Shown: positions 38,401 to 46,012 of the stretch, piece after piece
How the letters are laid out: each line of letters begins with the position of its first letter
Numbering within the stretch: the first letter of the stretch is position 1
Assembly (NCBI GenBank): GCA_008923315.1
Contig: WBSF01000008.1
Location: 248,001-312,000 of the forward strand
Length of the DNA stretch: 64,000 nt
Reading direction: 5' to 3'
From: Betaproteobacteria bacterium SCN1
GTDB taxonomy: Bacteria; Pseudomonadota; Gammaproteobacteria; Burkholderiales; Thiobacillaceae
Notes under the pieces: model-generated
Seen by the model: only the letters and a program-made list of their open reading frames with translations
Databases searched by the model: none
What the model was told of the DNA's origin: nothing
Made by a program: the position numbers and the translations under genes

Positions 38401-38831
38401 GGAAGGTAAACGGAATCTTTGTCTTCCGTGCTGACAGCGGCAAACTGCTGCATCGGGGCGCGGCTGCGATTCGAACGGAAGATCGCCTTCTGCCGCATCC
38501 ATTCGGCACATTCCTTCGCGATTGCGCGTTGGGTGAGTTCGTTGCGGAGACGGACTTCAAATTCACTGCCATAGAGGCTGCGCTCGCGTTCGAGCTTGGG
38601 GATGTGGAACTCGCGATGTTCCTTTTTGAGACGGTCGGTAACGTCGTCGGGAACGAAGGTCGGTGACGTGAAAATAAACTGGAGGGAATCGATCTTCTCC
38701 AACTCCGCTTTCAGCGCTTCGAAAGCGTAGATCGAAAAGCACGAAGCTGCGATCCTCAGCTTGGAGCCGGGTCGAATGATCTGCTTCAGGTCATCGCCGA
38801 GGAGACGATTGATGTTGTCGAGTATTTCCAT
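35448..38831 (-). CDS. SNF2-like helicase with PLD-like N-terminus, first gene of the defence operon
   Basis: This 1127-residue protein has an N-terminal region of about 150 residues resembling the PLD-like domain of helicase-related defence proteins. The SF2 ATPase follows, with Walker A DSVGLGKT at 276-283, DESH at 365-368 (VVIDESHNF) and SATPVNN. A helicase C-terminal lobe has LLIATDCISEGQNLQ and IIQRFGRIDRIGS. A long extra C-terminal part (about 850-1127) has no motif I recognise. It probably tracks or remodels DNA. Five downstream genes follow within 10 bp or so of each other except res, so it appears to be part of an extended type III system. Confidence 0.9.
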   Translation of the reverse strand: MEILDNINRLLGDDLKQIIRPGSKLRIAASCFSIYAFEALKAELEKIDSLQFIFTSPTFVPDDVTDRLKKEHREFHIPKLERERSLYGSEFEVRLRNELTQRAIAKECAEWMRQKAIFRSNRSRAPMQQFAAVSTEDKDSVYLPLHGFTAVDLGYEKGDAVSNFVNRVDEQPTTGRYLSLFDEIWKDPAKLEDVTAKLCEHIASVYQENSPERIYFLMLYNIFSEFLEDITTDVLPNDRTGYQDSLVWKKLFNFQRDAANGIINKLETYNGCILADSVGLGKTFTALAVVKYYELRNRSVLVLCPKKLADNWLTYKGNLVTNIFAKDRFGYDVLCHTDLLRESGYSFGLALNRVNWGNYDLVVIDESHNFRNNDLYRDRETRYQRLLNQVIRQGVKTKVLMLSATPVNNRFADLKNQLALAYEGNPEILGSKLKSEKHIDEIFRRAQAAFTTWSALPPQERTAAAILDTLDFDFFELLDSVTIARSRRHIQTYYDTKDIGTFPERLKPVPYHCPLTHRKDVIGFNEIFERLSTLALAVYAPLSYVQPSRLFQYEQRFDPEANQGHGNLKQTGREKGIQALMTVNLLKRLESSVHSFRLTLQSLANTHLQTLAKIADFQKTGRDATFADVSPAFADTEPDDETDFPSPDDEQIGNKVQINLADMDLPRWEQELRADLAVIDDLLAEMRKVTPSDDAKLQHLKTTILSKLASPINPGNKKVLIFTAFADTADYLYEHLAPFFLAQQHLHTGKVTGADSPKSTLKKAYDFQSLLTLFSPRSKEKAAILPRETGEIDLLIATDCISEGQNLQDCDTLINYDIHWNPVRIIQRFGRIDRIGSQNRYIQLVNYWPDITLDEYINLKERVENRMIIADVTASGDDNPLDARANDVAYRREQLRRLQDEVIELEDLKTGISITDLGLNDFRMDLLNYVKTHGDLASLPNGMHAVVPAAPERGLVPGVIFALRNRNDSVNINRQNRLHPYYLVYVAQDGTVVANHTEAKRLLDLARAACKERHEPIPEVYQAFNKVTKDGRRMDAYSELLGKAIHSMIELKEEKDIDSLFSGGKTTALTNTIHGLDDFELIAFIVFYDPSSTDGGTTHHVIETMLKKRGVKVTSQLIYEIMEREGI

Positions 38832-39194
38832 CGGCCAATTAATTGTTCTGCGGAGTTTCTATCGTTGATATCGAGCCATTATGCACATGAGGCTATAGTC
38901 CCAACCTCAGCCTGAGCTTGCTCCTTGTTGTAATGCTGATTCGATTGGATTGTATCGGATGCCATGAAACCCGTACGAAAATAGGCTTAGCGCAGCATTC
39001 ATCACTTAATCGCTATTGCCGCACTAATGCCAACTGATACGTAAAATTAGACTTGAAGATATAGACAAGAGCGCTGTCAGATTGCAGCTCTCTGAGCGCA
39101 ATGTTGTGATAGCCAAGCGACACGGGAAGTTAACTTCGGCCAAATAAAATTCCAACCCTACCCATTTCAAATCAAAATTACGGCCATCTACCTA
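38832..39194. other. AT-richer intergenic region between the defence operon and hypE
   Basis: This 363-bp stretch holds no gene and is visibly AT-richer than its surroundings. It must contain the defence-operon promoter: on the minus strand CATAAT (38883-38878), 47 bp before the helicase ATG, is a fair -10, with TTGGGA 15 bp upstream as a weak -35. No terminator was seen after hypE. The composition is typical of an island junction. Confidence 0.45.
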
Positions 39195-40199
39195 TCAACA
39201 AATCCGCGGCAGCGGATCGTCCTCCAGTTCGTCGATCACGCGCCGGCCGCCCAGCCCGGTTTCCAGGATCACGCGCCCGCCGCCGGTTTCGATGCGGCCG
39301 ATGAGGGCGGCATCGCCGCCTTCGGGCAGGGCGCGCCAGCGGCTCAACACTGCCTCGGCCGCAGACGGGGCGACGGCGGCGACGATGCGGCCTTCGCAGG
39401 CCAGAAAGTAGGGGTCGTAACCGAGCATGTCGCAGACGGCGACGACTTCCGGGCGCAGCGGCACGGCGTGCTGTTCGAGCAGGACGCTGTGGCCGCTGGC
39501 GCGTGCGATTTCGTGGGCGACGGTGGCGAGCCCGCCGCGCGTGGGGTCGCGCATGAACCTGAGTTCCGGCAGGTCGCGCACGGCGCGCGCCAGCGGCAGC
39601 ACCGAGGCGGAATCCGAACGCAGGCTGCCGGACAGGCCGAACTGTTCGCGTGCGAGCATGACGGCGATGCCGTGGTCGCCGACGCTGCCGGAGACGATGA
39701 CCGCGTCGCCCGGCACGATGCGGTTCATGCCCAGCGGCGCGGCGGCGCGCCGCACGCCGACGCCGGTGACCGAGAGATACAGGCCGCCGCCTTCGCCGCG
39801 CCGCACCACCTTGGTGTCGCCGGCGACCACGGTCATGCGGTTTTGCCGCGCGGCGCGCGCGAAGCTGGCGATGTAGCGGTCCAGCTTTGCGATTTCCAGG
39901 CCTTCTTCGATCAGCGCGGAAAGCGTGCAGTAGACGGGGTCGGCGCCGGCCACGGCCAGGTCGTTGACGACGCCGTGCACGGCGAGCGAGCCGATGTCGC
40001 CGCCGGGAAATTCGAGCGGCTCGACGGTGAAGCCGTCGGTGGTGACCAGCAGTTCGCCATCCGGCTGCGGCAGGGCGACCGCGTCGGCGTCGGTGTCGAG
40101 CAGCGGGTTGCCGAGGTGGCGCACGAAGATGCCGGCGATGAGTTCGCGCATGAGGCGGCCGCCGTTGCCGTGGGCGAGAAGGATGCGGGTGTCGTCCAT
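39195..40199 (-). CDS. hypE: Hydrogenase maturation factor HypE
   Basis: This 334-residue member of the AIR-synthase-like family ends in the diagnostic PRIC; the terminal Cys carries the carbamoyl group that HypE dehydrates to thiocyanate, the source of the Fe-CN ligands. The N-terminal LLAHGNGGRLMRELI and the ATP-binding region VVAGDTKVVRRGEGGGLYL and MRDPTRGGLATVAHE are typical. The ATG at 40199 gives the standard N-terminus. It is the last gene of hypCABDFE, 2 bp after hypF. Confidence 0.96.
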   Translation of the reverse strand: MDDTRILLAHGNGGRLMRELIAGIFVRHLGNPLLDTDADAVALPQPDGELLVTTDGFTVEPLEFPGGDIGSLAVHGVVNDLAVAGADPVYCTLSALIEEGLEIAKLDRYIASFARAARQNRMTVVAGDTKVVRRGEGGGLYLSVTGVGVRRAAAPLGMNRIVPGDAVIVSGSVGDHGIAVMLAREQFGLSGSLRSDSASVLPLARAVRDLPELRFMRDPTRGGLATVAHEIARASGHSVLLEQHAVPLRPEVVAVCDMLGYDPYFLACEGRIVAAVAPSAAEAVLSRWRALPEGGDAALIGRIETGGGRVILETGLGGRRVIDELEDDPLPRIC

Positions 40200-40201
40200 G
40201 C

Positions 40202-42433
40202 TTATGTTTGTGCGTACAGGTATTCGATGACCTGCCCGAAGCTTAACCCGGCGTCGTTGACCGGGATGCGCTGTGGCAGGCAGGCGACGAAGCCGGCCGC
40301 CTCCAGCCGCGCGCACACGGTTTCGGCCAGCAGGCGGTTCTGGAACACGCCGCCGGTGAGGCCGACGTGGCGGATGCCGGTTTCTTCGCACAGGCGTGCG
40401 GCTTGATCGACGAGCGCCTGCGCCAGGCTGAGATGAAAATCCGCCGCGCGCGCAGCCGGCGTGCGGCCCGCGTCGTTCAGCACCGGCAGCAGCGGCGACC
40501 AGTCGCTGCGCCATACACCAAGCGCATCGCGGGCCAGCGGCAGGGGCACGGCACGGCCTTCGGCCGTGGCGGCTTCCGCTTCGAGCCGCATCGGCGCCTC
40601 GCCTTCGAAGCTGGCCTGGGTGCAGATGCCGCACAGCGCGGCGGCGGCGTCGAACAGCCGCCCGACCGAGGTCGTGACCGGGCTGTTGAGATGGTGCGTC
40701 CAGGCCTGATGCAGGGGCGCGGGCGCAAAGGGGGCGGGCAGGCCCGCTTCCCACAGCAGGGCGGCGGCGGCGCGCCAGGGCTCGCGCCCGGCCTTGTCGC
40801 CGCCAGGCAGGCGAAAGGGCTTGAACGACGCCGCATGCCGCCAGCGGCCGGGCAGGCCGGCGAAGGCTTCGCCGCCCCACAGGCTGACATCCGCACCCAA
40901 CCCGACGCCGTCCCAGGCGAACACGATCCAGTTCGATACGGCCGGGTATTCCCAGGCCAGCGCCGCGGCATGCGCGTGGTGATGCCAGACCCCGGACACG
41001 GGCAGGCCGCTGTCGCGCACAAAACGGCGGTAGCCGTAGCCGGGATGGCGGTCGATCACGAGGCGCTTCGCCTCGACCTGGTACAGCCGCTGCAGGTCTG
41101 CCGCGACCTGCGCCAGGGTGTCGAGGCTGCGCGGGCTGTCGAGTTCACCGATGTGCGGCGAGACGACGGCGCGCCTGTCCCAGGCAAGGCACACGGTGTT
41201 CTTCATGTGGCTGCCGAGCGCGAGCACGGGTTCGGCAAGCGGCGCGGGCAGGTCCAGTTCCAGCGGCGCATTGCCGCGCCCGAGCCGCAGCGGGCGCGGC
41301 ACGCCGGCAATCGTGCGGTACACCGGGTCGTCGGCCGGACGCACGATGGGGCGGTCGTGATGCAGAAAGGCATCGGCCAGATGCGCAAGCCGGGTTTCGG
41401 CTTCGGCATTGTCGGTCAGCACCGGTTCGCCGGACAGGTTGGCCGACGTCGCCACCAGCGGGCCGCCGAAGTCGGCGAGCAGCAACGCGTGCAGCGGCGA
41501 GTAGGGCAGCAGGCAGCCGATTTCGGCAAGGCCGGGGGCGAGGTTTTCCGCGAGCGTGGCGTCCGCCTGTTTCGGCAGCAGCACGATGGGGCGTTCGGGC
41601 GACTGCAGGCGGGCCATCGATGCCGGCGTTGCGTGCACGCAGGCCTGCACGGCGTCGGGATCGGGAAACATCACGGCCAGCGGCTTGGCCGGGCGCGGCT
41701 TGCGCGCGCGCAGGGCGGCGACCGCCGCTGCGTTGCGCGCGTCGCACAGCAGGTGGTAGCCGCCCACGCCTTTGGCCGCGACGATTTTGCCGGCGCGCAG
41801 GGCGGCGATGGTGGCGGCCAGCGCGGTTTCGTCGCCGGCGAGCGATGCGTCCGCCGCCACGAAACGCAGATGCGGCCCGCACACCGGGCAGGCGATGGGC
41901 TCGGCATGAAAGCGGCGGTCGAGCGGGTTGTCGTATTCGGCCTGGCAGTCGGGGCACAGCGCGAAATCGCGCAGGGCGGTGTTGGGCCGGTCGTAGGGCA
42001 GGGCGCGGATCAGCGTGTAGCGCGGGCCGCACTGCGTGCAGTTGATGAAGGGATAGCGATGGCGGCGGTTGGCCGGGTCGTGCAGTTCGGCCAGGCAGTC
42101 GGCGCAGACGAAGCCGTCCGGCGGCAGGTGGGCATCGGCCTGCTGCGTCGCCACGCTGTCGCGGATGACGAATCCGCTGGCCGCTTCGGGCGCGCAGTCC
42201 GACACGGTAAGCGGGCCGGGCACGGCCAGCGGCGGCGCCTCGTCGAACAGGGCCGCCTCGAATTGCCGCAATTGTTCGGGTTCGCCTTCGGCGTGGATTT
42301 CCACCCGGCCGTCGGCATTGCGCACCCAGCCGGCGATGGCGTGCGCGTGCGCAAGCCGGTGGACGAAGGGCCGGAAGCCCACGCCCTGCACCCGCCCGCC
42401 GACCGTGATGAACTGCGCGATCCGTTCAGGCAT
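40202..42433 (-). CDS. hypF: Carbamoyltransferase HypF
   Basis: This 743-residue protein makes the carbamoyl group transferred to HypE. Domains in order are an acylphosphatase-like part (about 8-95, GGRVQGVGFRPFVHRLA), two zinc fingers (about 105-190, pairs CADC/CTQC and CPDC/CPVC), a YrdC-like domain (about 200-385) and a Kae1-like domain (about 400-740, VWHHHAHAAALAWE, VGLTGGVFQN). All landmark residues are present. The ATG at 42433 overlaps the hypD stop by 8 bp. Confidence 0.96.
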   Translation of the reverse strand: MPERIAQFITVGGRVQGVGFRPFVHRLAHAHAIAGWVRNADGRVEIHAEGEPEQLRQFEAALFDEAPPLAVPGPLTVSDCAPEAASGFVIRDSVATQQADAHLPPDGFVCADCLAELHDPANRRHRYPFINCTQCGPRYTLIRALPYDRPNTALRDFALCPDCQAEYDNPLDRRFHAEPIACPVCGPHLRFVAADASLAGDETALAATIAALRAGKIVAAKGVGGYHLLCDARNAAAVAALRARKPRPAKPLAVMFPDPDAVQACVHATPASMARLQSPERPIVLLPKQADATLAENLAPGLAEIGCLLPYSPLHALLLADFGGPLVATSANLSGEPVLTDNAEAETRLAHLADAFLHHDRPIVRPADDPVYRTIAGVPRPLRLGRGNAPLELDLPAPLAEPVLALGSHMKNTVCLAWDRRAVVSPHIGELDSPRSLDTLAQVAADLQRLYQVEAKRLVIDRHPGYGYRRFVRDSGLPVSGVWHHHAHAAALAWEYPAVSNWIVFAWDGVGLGADVSLWGGEAFAGLPGRWRHAASFKPFRLPGGDKAGREPWRAAAALLWEAGLPAPFAPAPLHQAWTHHLNSPVTTSVGRLFDAAAALCGICTQASFEGEAPMRLEAEAATAEGRAVPLPLARDALGVWRSDWSPLLPVLNDAGRTPAARAADFHLSLAQALVDQAARLCEETGIRHVGLTGGVFQNRLLAETVCARLEAAGFVACLPQRIPVNDAGLSFGQVIEYLYAQT

Positions 42434-43538
42434 CGGCCGCAACGCGCACGCCGCCGGCCCACCAGATGCGGCAGGCGCCTTCGTCCGACACCATGCAGGG
42501 GCCGACCGGGGTGCGCGGCGTGCAGGCGCGGCCGTAGATGCGGCACTGGTTGGGATAGATTTTTCCGAGGACCACCTGTGCGCAGTCGCAGCCGGGCGGC
42601 ATGTCGCCGGCCCGGCGGCGCGCGGGATCGGCGTGGTCGGGAAACCGCACGCGCGCATCGTGACGCGCCAGCGCCGGTTTCAGGGCATAGCCGGACTGCG
42701 GGATGACGCCGATGCCGCGCCAGTTGGCGTCGACGACGTCGAGCGTTTCGCGCAGGAAGCGCTGCGCCGTGGCATTGCCCTCGGGATGCGCGACCTCGCG
42801 GTAGCAGTTGTCCAGAAAACGCTCGCCGGTCTTCAACTGGCGCAGCACGGAATAGAAGGCCGCCAGCAGCGATTCGGTCGAAAAGCCGGCGACGGCGGCA
42901 GGGATCTCGTGGCGGTCGACGACGAAGCGCCATTCCTCGGGTCCCATCACCGCCGAGACGTGGCCGGGCGCGACCAGCGCGTCGAAGCCGGGTTTGCCCG
43001 GGCTGGATTCAAAACTGCCGAGCAGCATCGCCACCGCCGGCCAGGTCAGCCGGCCCGACAGCAGGATGGACAGATTGTCGGGAATGCCCTCGGCGAGCAT
43101 CGCCGCCACGGGCGCCGTGGTGGTCTCGAAACCGGCGGCGAAGAAGACGACCGCGCGCCCGGGGTTCGCCTGCGCGATGTGCCGCGCATCGAGCGGGCTG
43201 GCGACCGGCCGCACGTCGGCGCCGGCGGCCTGCGCCTCGGCCAGCGAACGCACTTCGCCCTTCTTCACGTTGACCGGCACGCGCAGCATGTCGCCGAAGG
43301 CAACGAGGATGACCTGATCCTGCAACGCGAGCTGGATCGCCTGGTAGACGTCCTCCTCCGGGCACACGCAGACCGGGCAGCCGGGGCCGGGCACCAGTTC
43401 GATCCATGCAGGCAACGCGCCGCGCAGGCCGGCGTGGGTGATCGAGCGCTCGTGTCCGCCGCACACGTTCATGATCTTGACCGTGCGGCCGAATTCGAGG
43501 GCGCGGAGTTTCTCCAGCCAGTGGTGCGCGTCGTCCAT
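42426..43538 (-). CDS. hypD: Hydrogenase maturation factor HypD
   Basis: This 370-residue iron-sulfur scaffold, with HypC, assembles the Fe(CN)2CO group of [NiFe]-hydrogenase. Conserved cysteine motifs are IMNVCGGHE, PGPGCPVCVCPEED, FSTESLLAAFYSVL-adjacent residues, and the C-terminal [4Fe4S] set PPGCDCAQVVLGKIYPNQC with CTPRTPVGPCMVS. Its start overlaps the hypB stop by 1 bp, showing tight coupling. Confidence 0.96.
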   Translation of the reverse strand: MDDAHHWLEKLRALEFGRTVKIMNVCGGHERSITHAGLRGALPAWIELVPGPGCPVCVCPEEDVYQAIQLALQDQVILVAFGDMLRVPVNVKKGEVRSLAEAQAAGADVRPVASPLDARHIAQANPGRAVVFFAAGFETTTAPVAAMLAEGIPDNLSILLSGRLTWPAVAMLLGSFESSPGKPGFDALVAPGHVSAVMGPEEWRFVVDRHEIPAAVAGFSTESLLAAFYSVLRQLKTGERFLDNCYREVAHPEGNATAQRFLRETLDVVDANWRGIGVIPQSGYALKPALARHDARVRFPDHADPARRRAGDMPPGCDCAQVVLGKIYPNQCRIYGRACTPRTPVGPCMVSDEGACRIWWAGGVRVAADA

Positions 43539-44344
43539 CAGGCGGTCGCGGCGTGCAGTTTCTGCCCGTCGGGCTGGATGGCCGGGCGGCGGGATTGCCC
43601 GACGGCGACACGGGCACGCTGGGCGGCGAGCTGTTCACGCAGCCAATCCAGCCAGGCATCCATGCCCAGATTCTTGCGCGCGGACAGGCGCAGCACCGGC
43701 GCCGGGTTGGCCAGGTCGCGCAGGTGCGCCTCGGCCTTGTCCGGATCGAAATCGTCGAGCACCGCGAGCAGGTCGGTCTTGGTCAGCAGCATGGCGTCGG
43801 CCGCGCGGAACATGACCGGGTACTTGGCCGGTTTGTCGTCGCCTTCGGTGACCGAGAGCAGGGTGACGTTGAGGTGGTGGCCGAGGTCGAAGCTGGCGGG
43901 GCAGACGAGGTTGCCGACGTTCTCGATGAACAGGATATCGACGCCGTCGAGATTCATGTGGTGCAGCGCGTCGTGCACCAGATGCGCGTCGAGGTGGCAG
44001 GCGGTGCCGGTGACGATCTGGTGCGCCTGCACGCCTTGCGCGCGGATGCGCTCGGCGTCGTTCTCGGTATCGAGGTCGCCTTCGATCACGGCGCAGGTGA
44101 ATTCATTCTTGAGCGCGGCGAGCGTGGCTTCGAGCAGGGCGGTCTTGCCGGAACCGGGCGAGGACATCAGGTTGATGGCGAGGATGCCGCGGCGGTCGAA
44201 GTGTTCGCGATTGTGGGCGGCCTGGTCGTCGTTCTTCTGCAGCAGGCCTTTCAATACCGATACGGCCGTCGCGCCCTTGGCAACGGGCTTGAAGGCGAGG
44301 TGTTGGTTGCCGGGAGTGAGGTTGCAGCCGCAGGTATCGCACAT
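43538..44344 (-). CDS. hypB: Hydrogenase nickel-incorporation GTPase HypB
   Basis: This 268-residue SIMIBI GTPase delivers nickel to the large subunit together with HypA. The N-terminal MCDTCGC is the high-affinity nickel-binding motif. P-loop NLMSSPGSGKTALLEATL, EGDLDTENDAERI, the metal-site FIENVGNLVCPASFDLG and the specificity loop LLTKTDLLAVLDDF are present. There is no His-rich nickel-storage stretch, so storage capacity is low. It is separated from hypA by 33 bp. Confidence 0.96.
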   Translation of the reverse strand: MCDTCGCNLTPGNQHLAFKPVAKGATAVSVLKGLLQKNDDQAAHNREHFDRRGILAINLMSSPGSGKTALLEATLAALKNEFTCAVIEGDLDTENDAERIRAQGVQAHQIVTGTACHLDAHLVHDALHHMNLDGVDILFIENVGNLVCPASFDLGHHLNVTLLSVTEGDDKPAKYPVMFRAADAMLLTKTDLLAVLDDFDPDKAEAHLRDLANPAPVLRLSARKNLGMDAWLDWLREQLAAQRARVAVGQSRRPAIQPDGQKLHAATA

Positions 44345-44377
44345 GGTGGTGAGTAGTAAGCAGTAAGCGGGGAGGGG

Positions 44378-44728
44378 TCAGGGGGCGGTTTCGAGTTCGA
44401 CGCTTTCCAGCAGGAGTTCGTCGCCGGACACGATCTGCGTGTGCCAGTCGCCGCAGGCGCCGCAGATCAGGCGGTTCAGCGCGGCTTCGGTGTCGGCGCC
44501 GCAGGTCTGGCAATGCACCCGGATCGGGGCGTCGACGAGGTCCAGCACGGCATGTTCCATGCGGCTGCCGGCCGCCGCGAGCGGAAAGGCGTTCGCCAGC
44601 AGCGCCGGCACCACGCCGGCGAGCGGGCCGATGCGTACGCGGATCAGCGAAGCGGCGCGGGCCTTGTTCTGGCGGATCACGTCGTCCACCTGTTCCACCA
44701 GTGCCTGCGCAACGGCGAGTTCATGCAC
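44378..44728 (-). CDS. hypA: Hydrogenase nickel-insertion protein HypA
   Basis: This 116-residue nickel metallochaperone starts with GTG encoding the required N-terminal M-H-E-L (His2 binds nickel). It has the zinc site C-Q-T-C and C-G-A-C in its C-terminal half (VHCQTCGADTEAA, LICGACGDW). The GTG start is chosen because the family N-terminus is invariant; a longer upstream frame would begin inside hypC. It overlaps the hypC stop by 8 bp. Confidence 0.94.
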   Translation of the reverse strand: MHELAVAQALVEQVDDVIRQNKARAASLIRVRIGPLAGVVPALLANAFPLAAAGSRMEHAVLDLVDAPIRVHCQTCGADTEAALNRLICGACGDWHTQIVSGDELLLESVELETAP

Positions 44729-44951
44729 CGCTTTCCTCCAGGATCTGGTCGAGCAGTTCCCATGAACTGCGCGCATCGGCCTCGGTGATTTTCTGGATGG
44801 CGTAGCCGACGTGCACCATGACGAAATCGCCGACGGCGGGCAGGTCGTCCTGCATCATGAACAGGCTCACGTCGCGCCACACGCCCTTGGCCTGGCAACG
44901 GGCGACAAAGCCGTCTATGGTTTCAATCTGCATGGGAATGGCGAGGCACAT
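44721..44951 (-). CDS. hypC: Hydrogenase assembly chaperone HypC
   Basis: This 76-residue HypC/HupF-family protein begins MCLAIPMQIETI; Cys2 binds the iron of the forming Fe(CN)2CO unit and the precursor large subunit. VGDFVMVHVGYAIQKI is the conserved C-terminal strand-helix motif. It heads the leftward hypCABDFE operon and is divergent from the maturation protease gene. Confidence 0.95.
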   Translation of the reverse strand: MCLAIPMQIETIDGFVARCQAKGVWRDVSLFMMQDDLPAVGDFVMVHVGYAIQKITEADARSSWELLDQILEESGA

Positions 44952-45099
44952 GAGACAGTCCGAAGTGTTTCCAATCCAGTATATGCGATTTGCCGGCGCC
45001 TGCCCCGGATCGCGGATGTTACAAATTTATTGTATAAATCATATAGTTGACTGAATTACTTGGTTGTTATTCTGTGATGCGGCTGATAGATTGATCCCC
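44952..45099. promoter_or_regulatory. AT-rich divergent promoter region between hypC and the hydrogenase operon
   Basis: The 148-bp gap contains an AT-rich core (about 45020-45075) unusual for this genome. On the minus strand TATACT (44983-44978) is a good -10 for hypC. On the plus strand TTGACT (45047-45052) and TATTCT (45068-45073) have a short 15-bp spacer. No clear sigma-54 or FNR site was found. Confidence 0.45.
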
Positions 45100-45573
45100 A
45101 TGAAAACGCTCGTGCTCGGCATCGGCAACACCCTGCTTACAGACGAAGGCGTGGGGGTACACGTGGTACAGGCGCTCGAACCCCTGCTGGCCGGTCAGCC
45201 CGACGTGACCCTGCTCGATGGCGGCACGCTGTCCTTCACGCTGGCGGGGCCGATCGAGGAAGCCGAAGCCCTGATCGTGGTCGATGCCGCCAACATCCGG
45301 TCGTATCCGGGCGACTGGACCCTGTTCGAAGGGGAGGCGATGGACCGCTTCCTGATGGGCAACCGGAAATCCACGGTGCACGAAGTCGGGCTCACCGATC
45401 TGCGGGCGATCGCCATGCTGGCCGGCCACTGGCCGGCGCGGCGCGCGATGGTGGCCATCCAGCCCGACGTCGTCGACTGGGGCGAACAGCCCACGCCGGC
45501 GGTTGCGGCCGCCATTCCCCCCGCCTGCGCGGCGATCCACGACCTGATTCGCGAGTGGCGCGATGTCGCTTGA
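45100..45573 (+). CDS. [NiFe]-hydrogenase maturation endopeptidase (HyaD/HupD family)
   Basis: This 157-residue protease removes the C-terminal tail of the large subunit after nickel insertion. The nickel-sensing residues match the HybD template: E16 (GNTLLTDEG), D62 (LIVVDAA) and H94 (TVHEVGL). The start GIGNTLLTDEGVGV is the family signature. The ATG at 45100 gives the canonical N-terminus. It opens the rightward hydrogenase operon and overlaps the next gene by 11 bp. Confidence 0.95.
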   Translation: MKTLVLGIGNTLLTDEGVGVHVVQALEPLLAGQPDVTLLDGGTLSFTLAGPIEEAEALIVVDAANIRSYPGDWTLFEGEAMDRFLMGNRKSTVHEVGLTDLRAIAMLAGHWPARRAMVAIQPDVVDWGEQPTPAVAAAIPPACAAIHDLIREWRDVA

Positions 45574-45970
45574 GACCATTCCCATCCATGCCGTCCCGCC
45601 CGCGGCCGGCCTCAGCGGCAACGCGCCGCCCCTGCTGCACGAATTGCACGCGATGCTGCGCCGCCTGCTCGATACCGGCGCATCCTCGTCCATCGACCTG
45701 TCCGCGCTGCCGCTCACGCCGGCCGACCTCGACTGGCTGCGCGACAAACTGGGCAGCGGCGAAATCGCGGTCACCCTGCAGGCCAATGGCGAATCCACGC
45801 TGGACGAGACCCAGTGTTCCGGGATCTGGTGGGTCACGCATCGCAATCCGCAGGGCGCGGTCGTCGCGCAATTCATCGAAGTGGCCTTCGTGCCGGAACT
45901 GTTGCAGGCCCAGCCCCAGGACGTGGAAATCGGACTGGACTATCTTGATTCAATTCGCGCCGACCTCTAA
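45563..45970 (+). CDS. HupH/HyaF-like hydrogenase expression protein, single domain
   Basis: This 135-residue protein carries the HupH C-terminal-region signature: LGSGEIAVTLQANGESTLDETQCSGIWWV followed by AQFIEVAFVPELL. HupH/HyaF proteins help assemble iron-sulfur clusters of the small subunit and are usually about twice this length with two such regions. This is a short, one-domain version with no sign of truncation. It overlaps the protease gene by 11 bp and precedes the small-subunit gene by 42 bp. Confidence 0.8.
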   Translation: MSLETIPIHAVPPAAGLSGNAPPLLHELHAMLRRLLDTGASSSIDLSALPLTPADLDWLRDKLGSGEIAVTLQANGESTLDETQCSGIWWVTHRNPQGAVVAQFIEVAFVPELLQAQPQDVEIGLDYLDSIRADL

Positions 45971-46012
45971 GGTAAACGTAAAGGCCACCGCGCCCAGCCA
46001 GGAGATAGCAGC

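Noticed and set aside
44952-45099. Sigma-54 or FNR site for the hydrogenase operons
   Set aside because: No GG-N10-GC spacing and no TTGAT-N4-ATCAA-like palindrome could be found.
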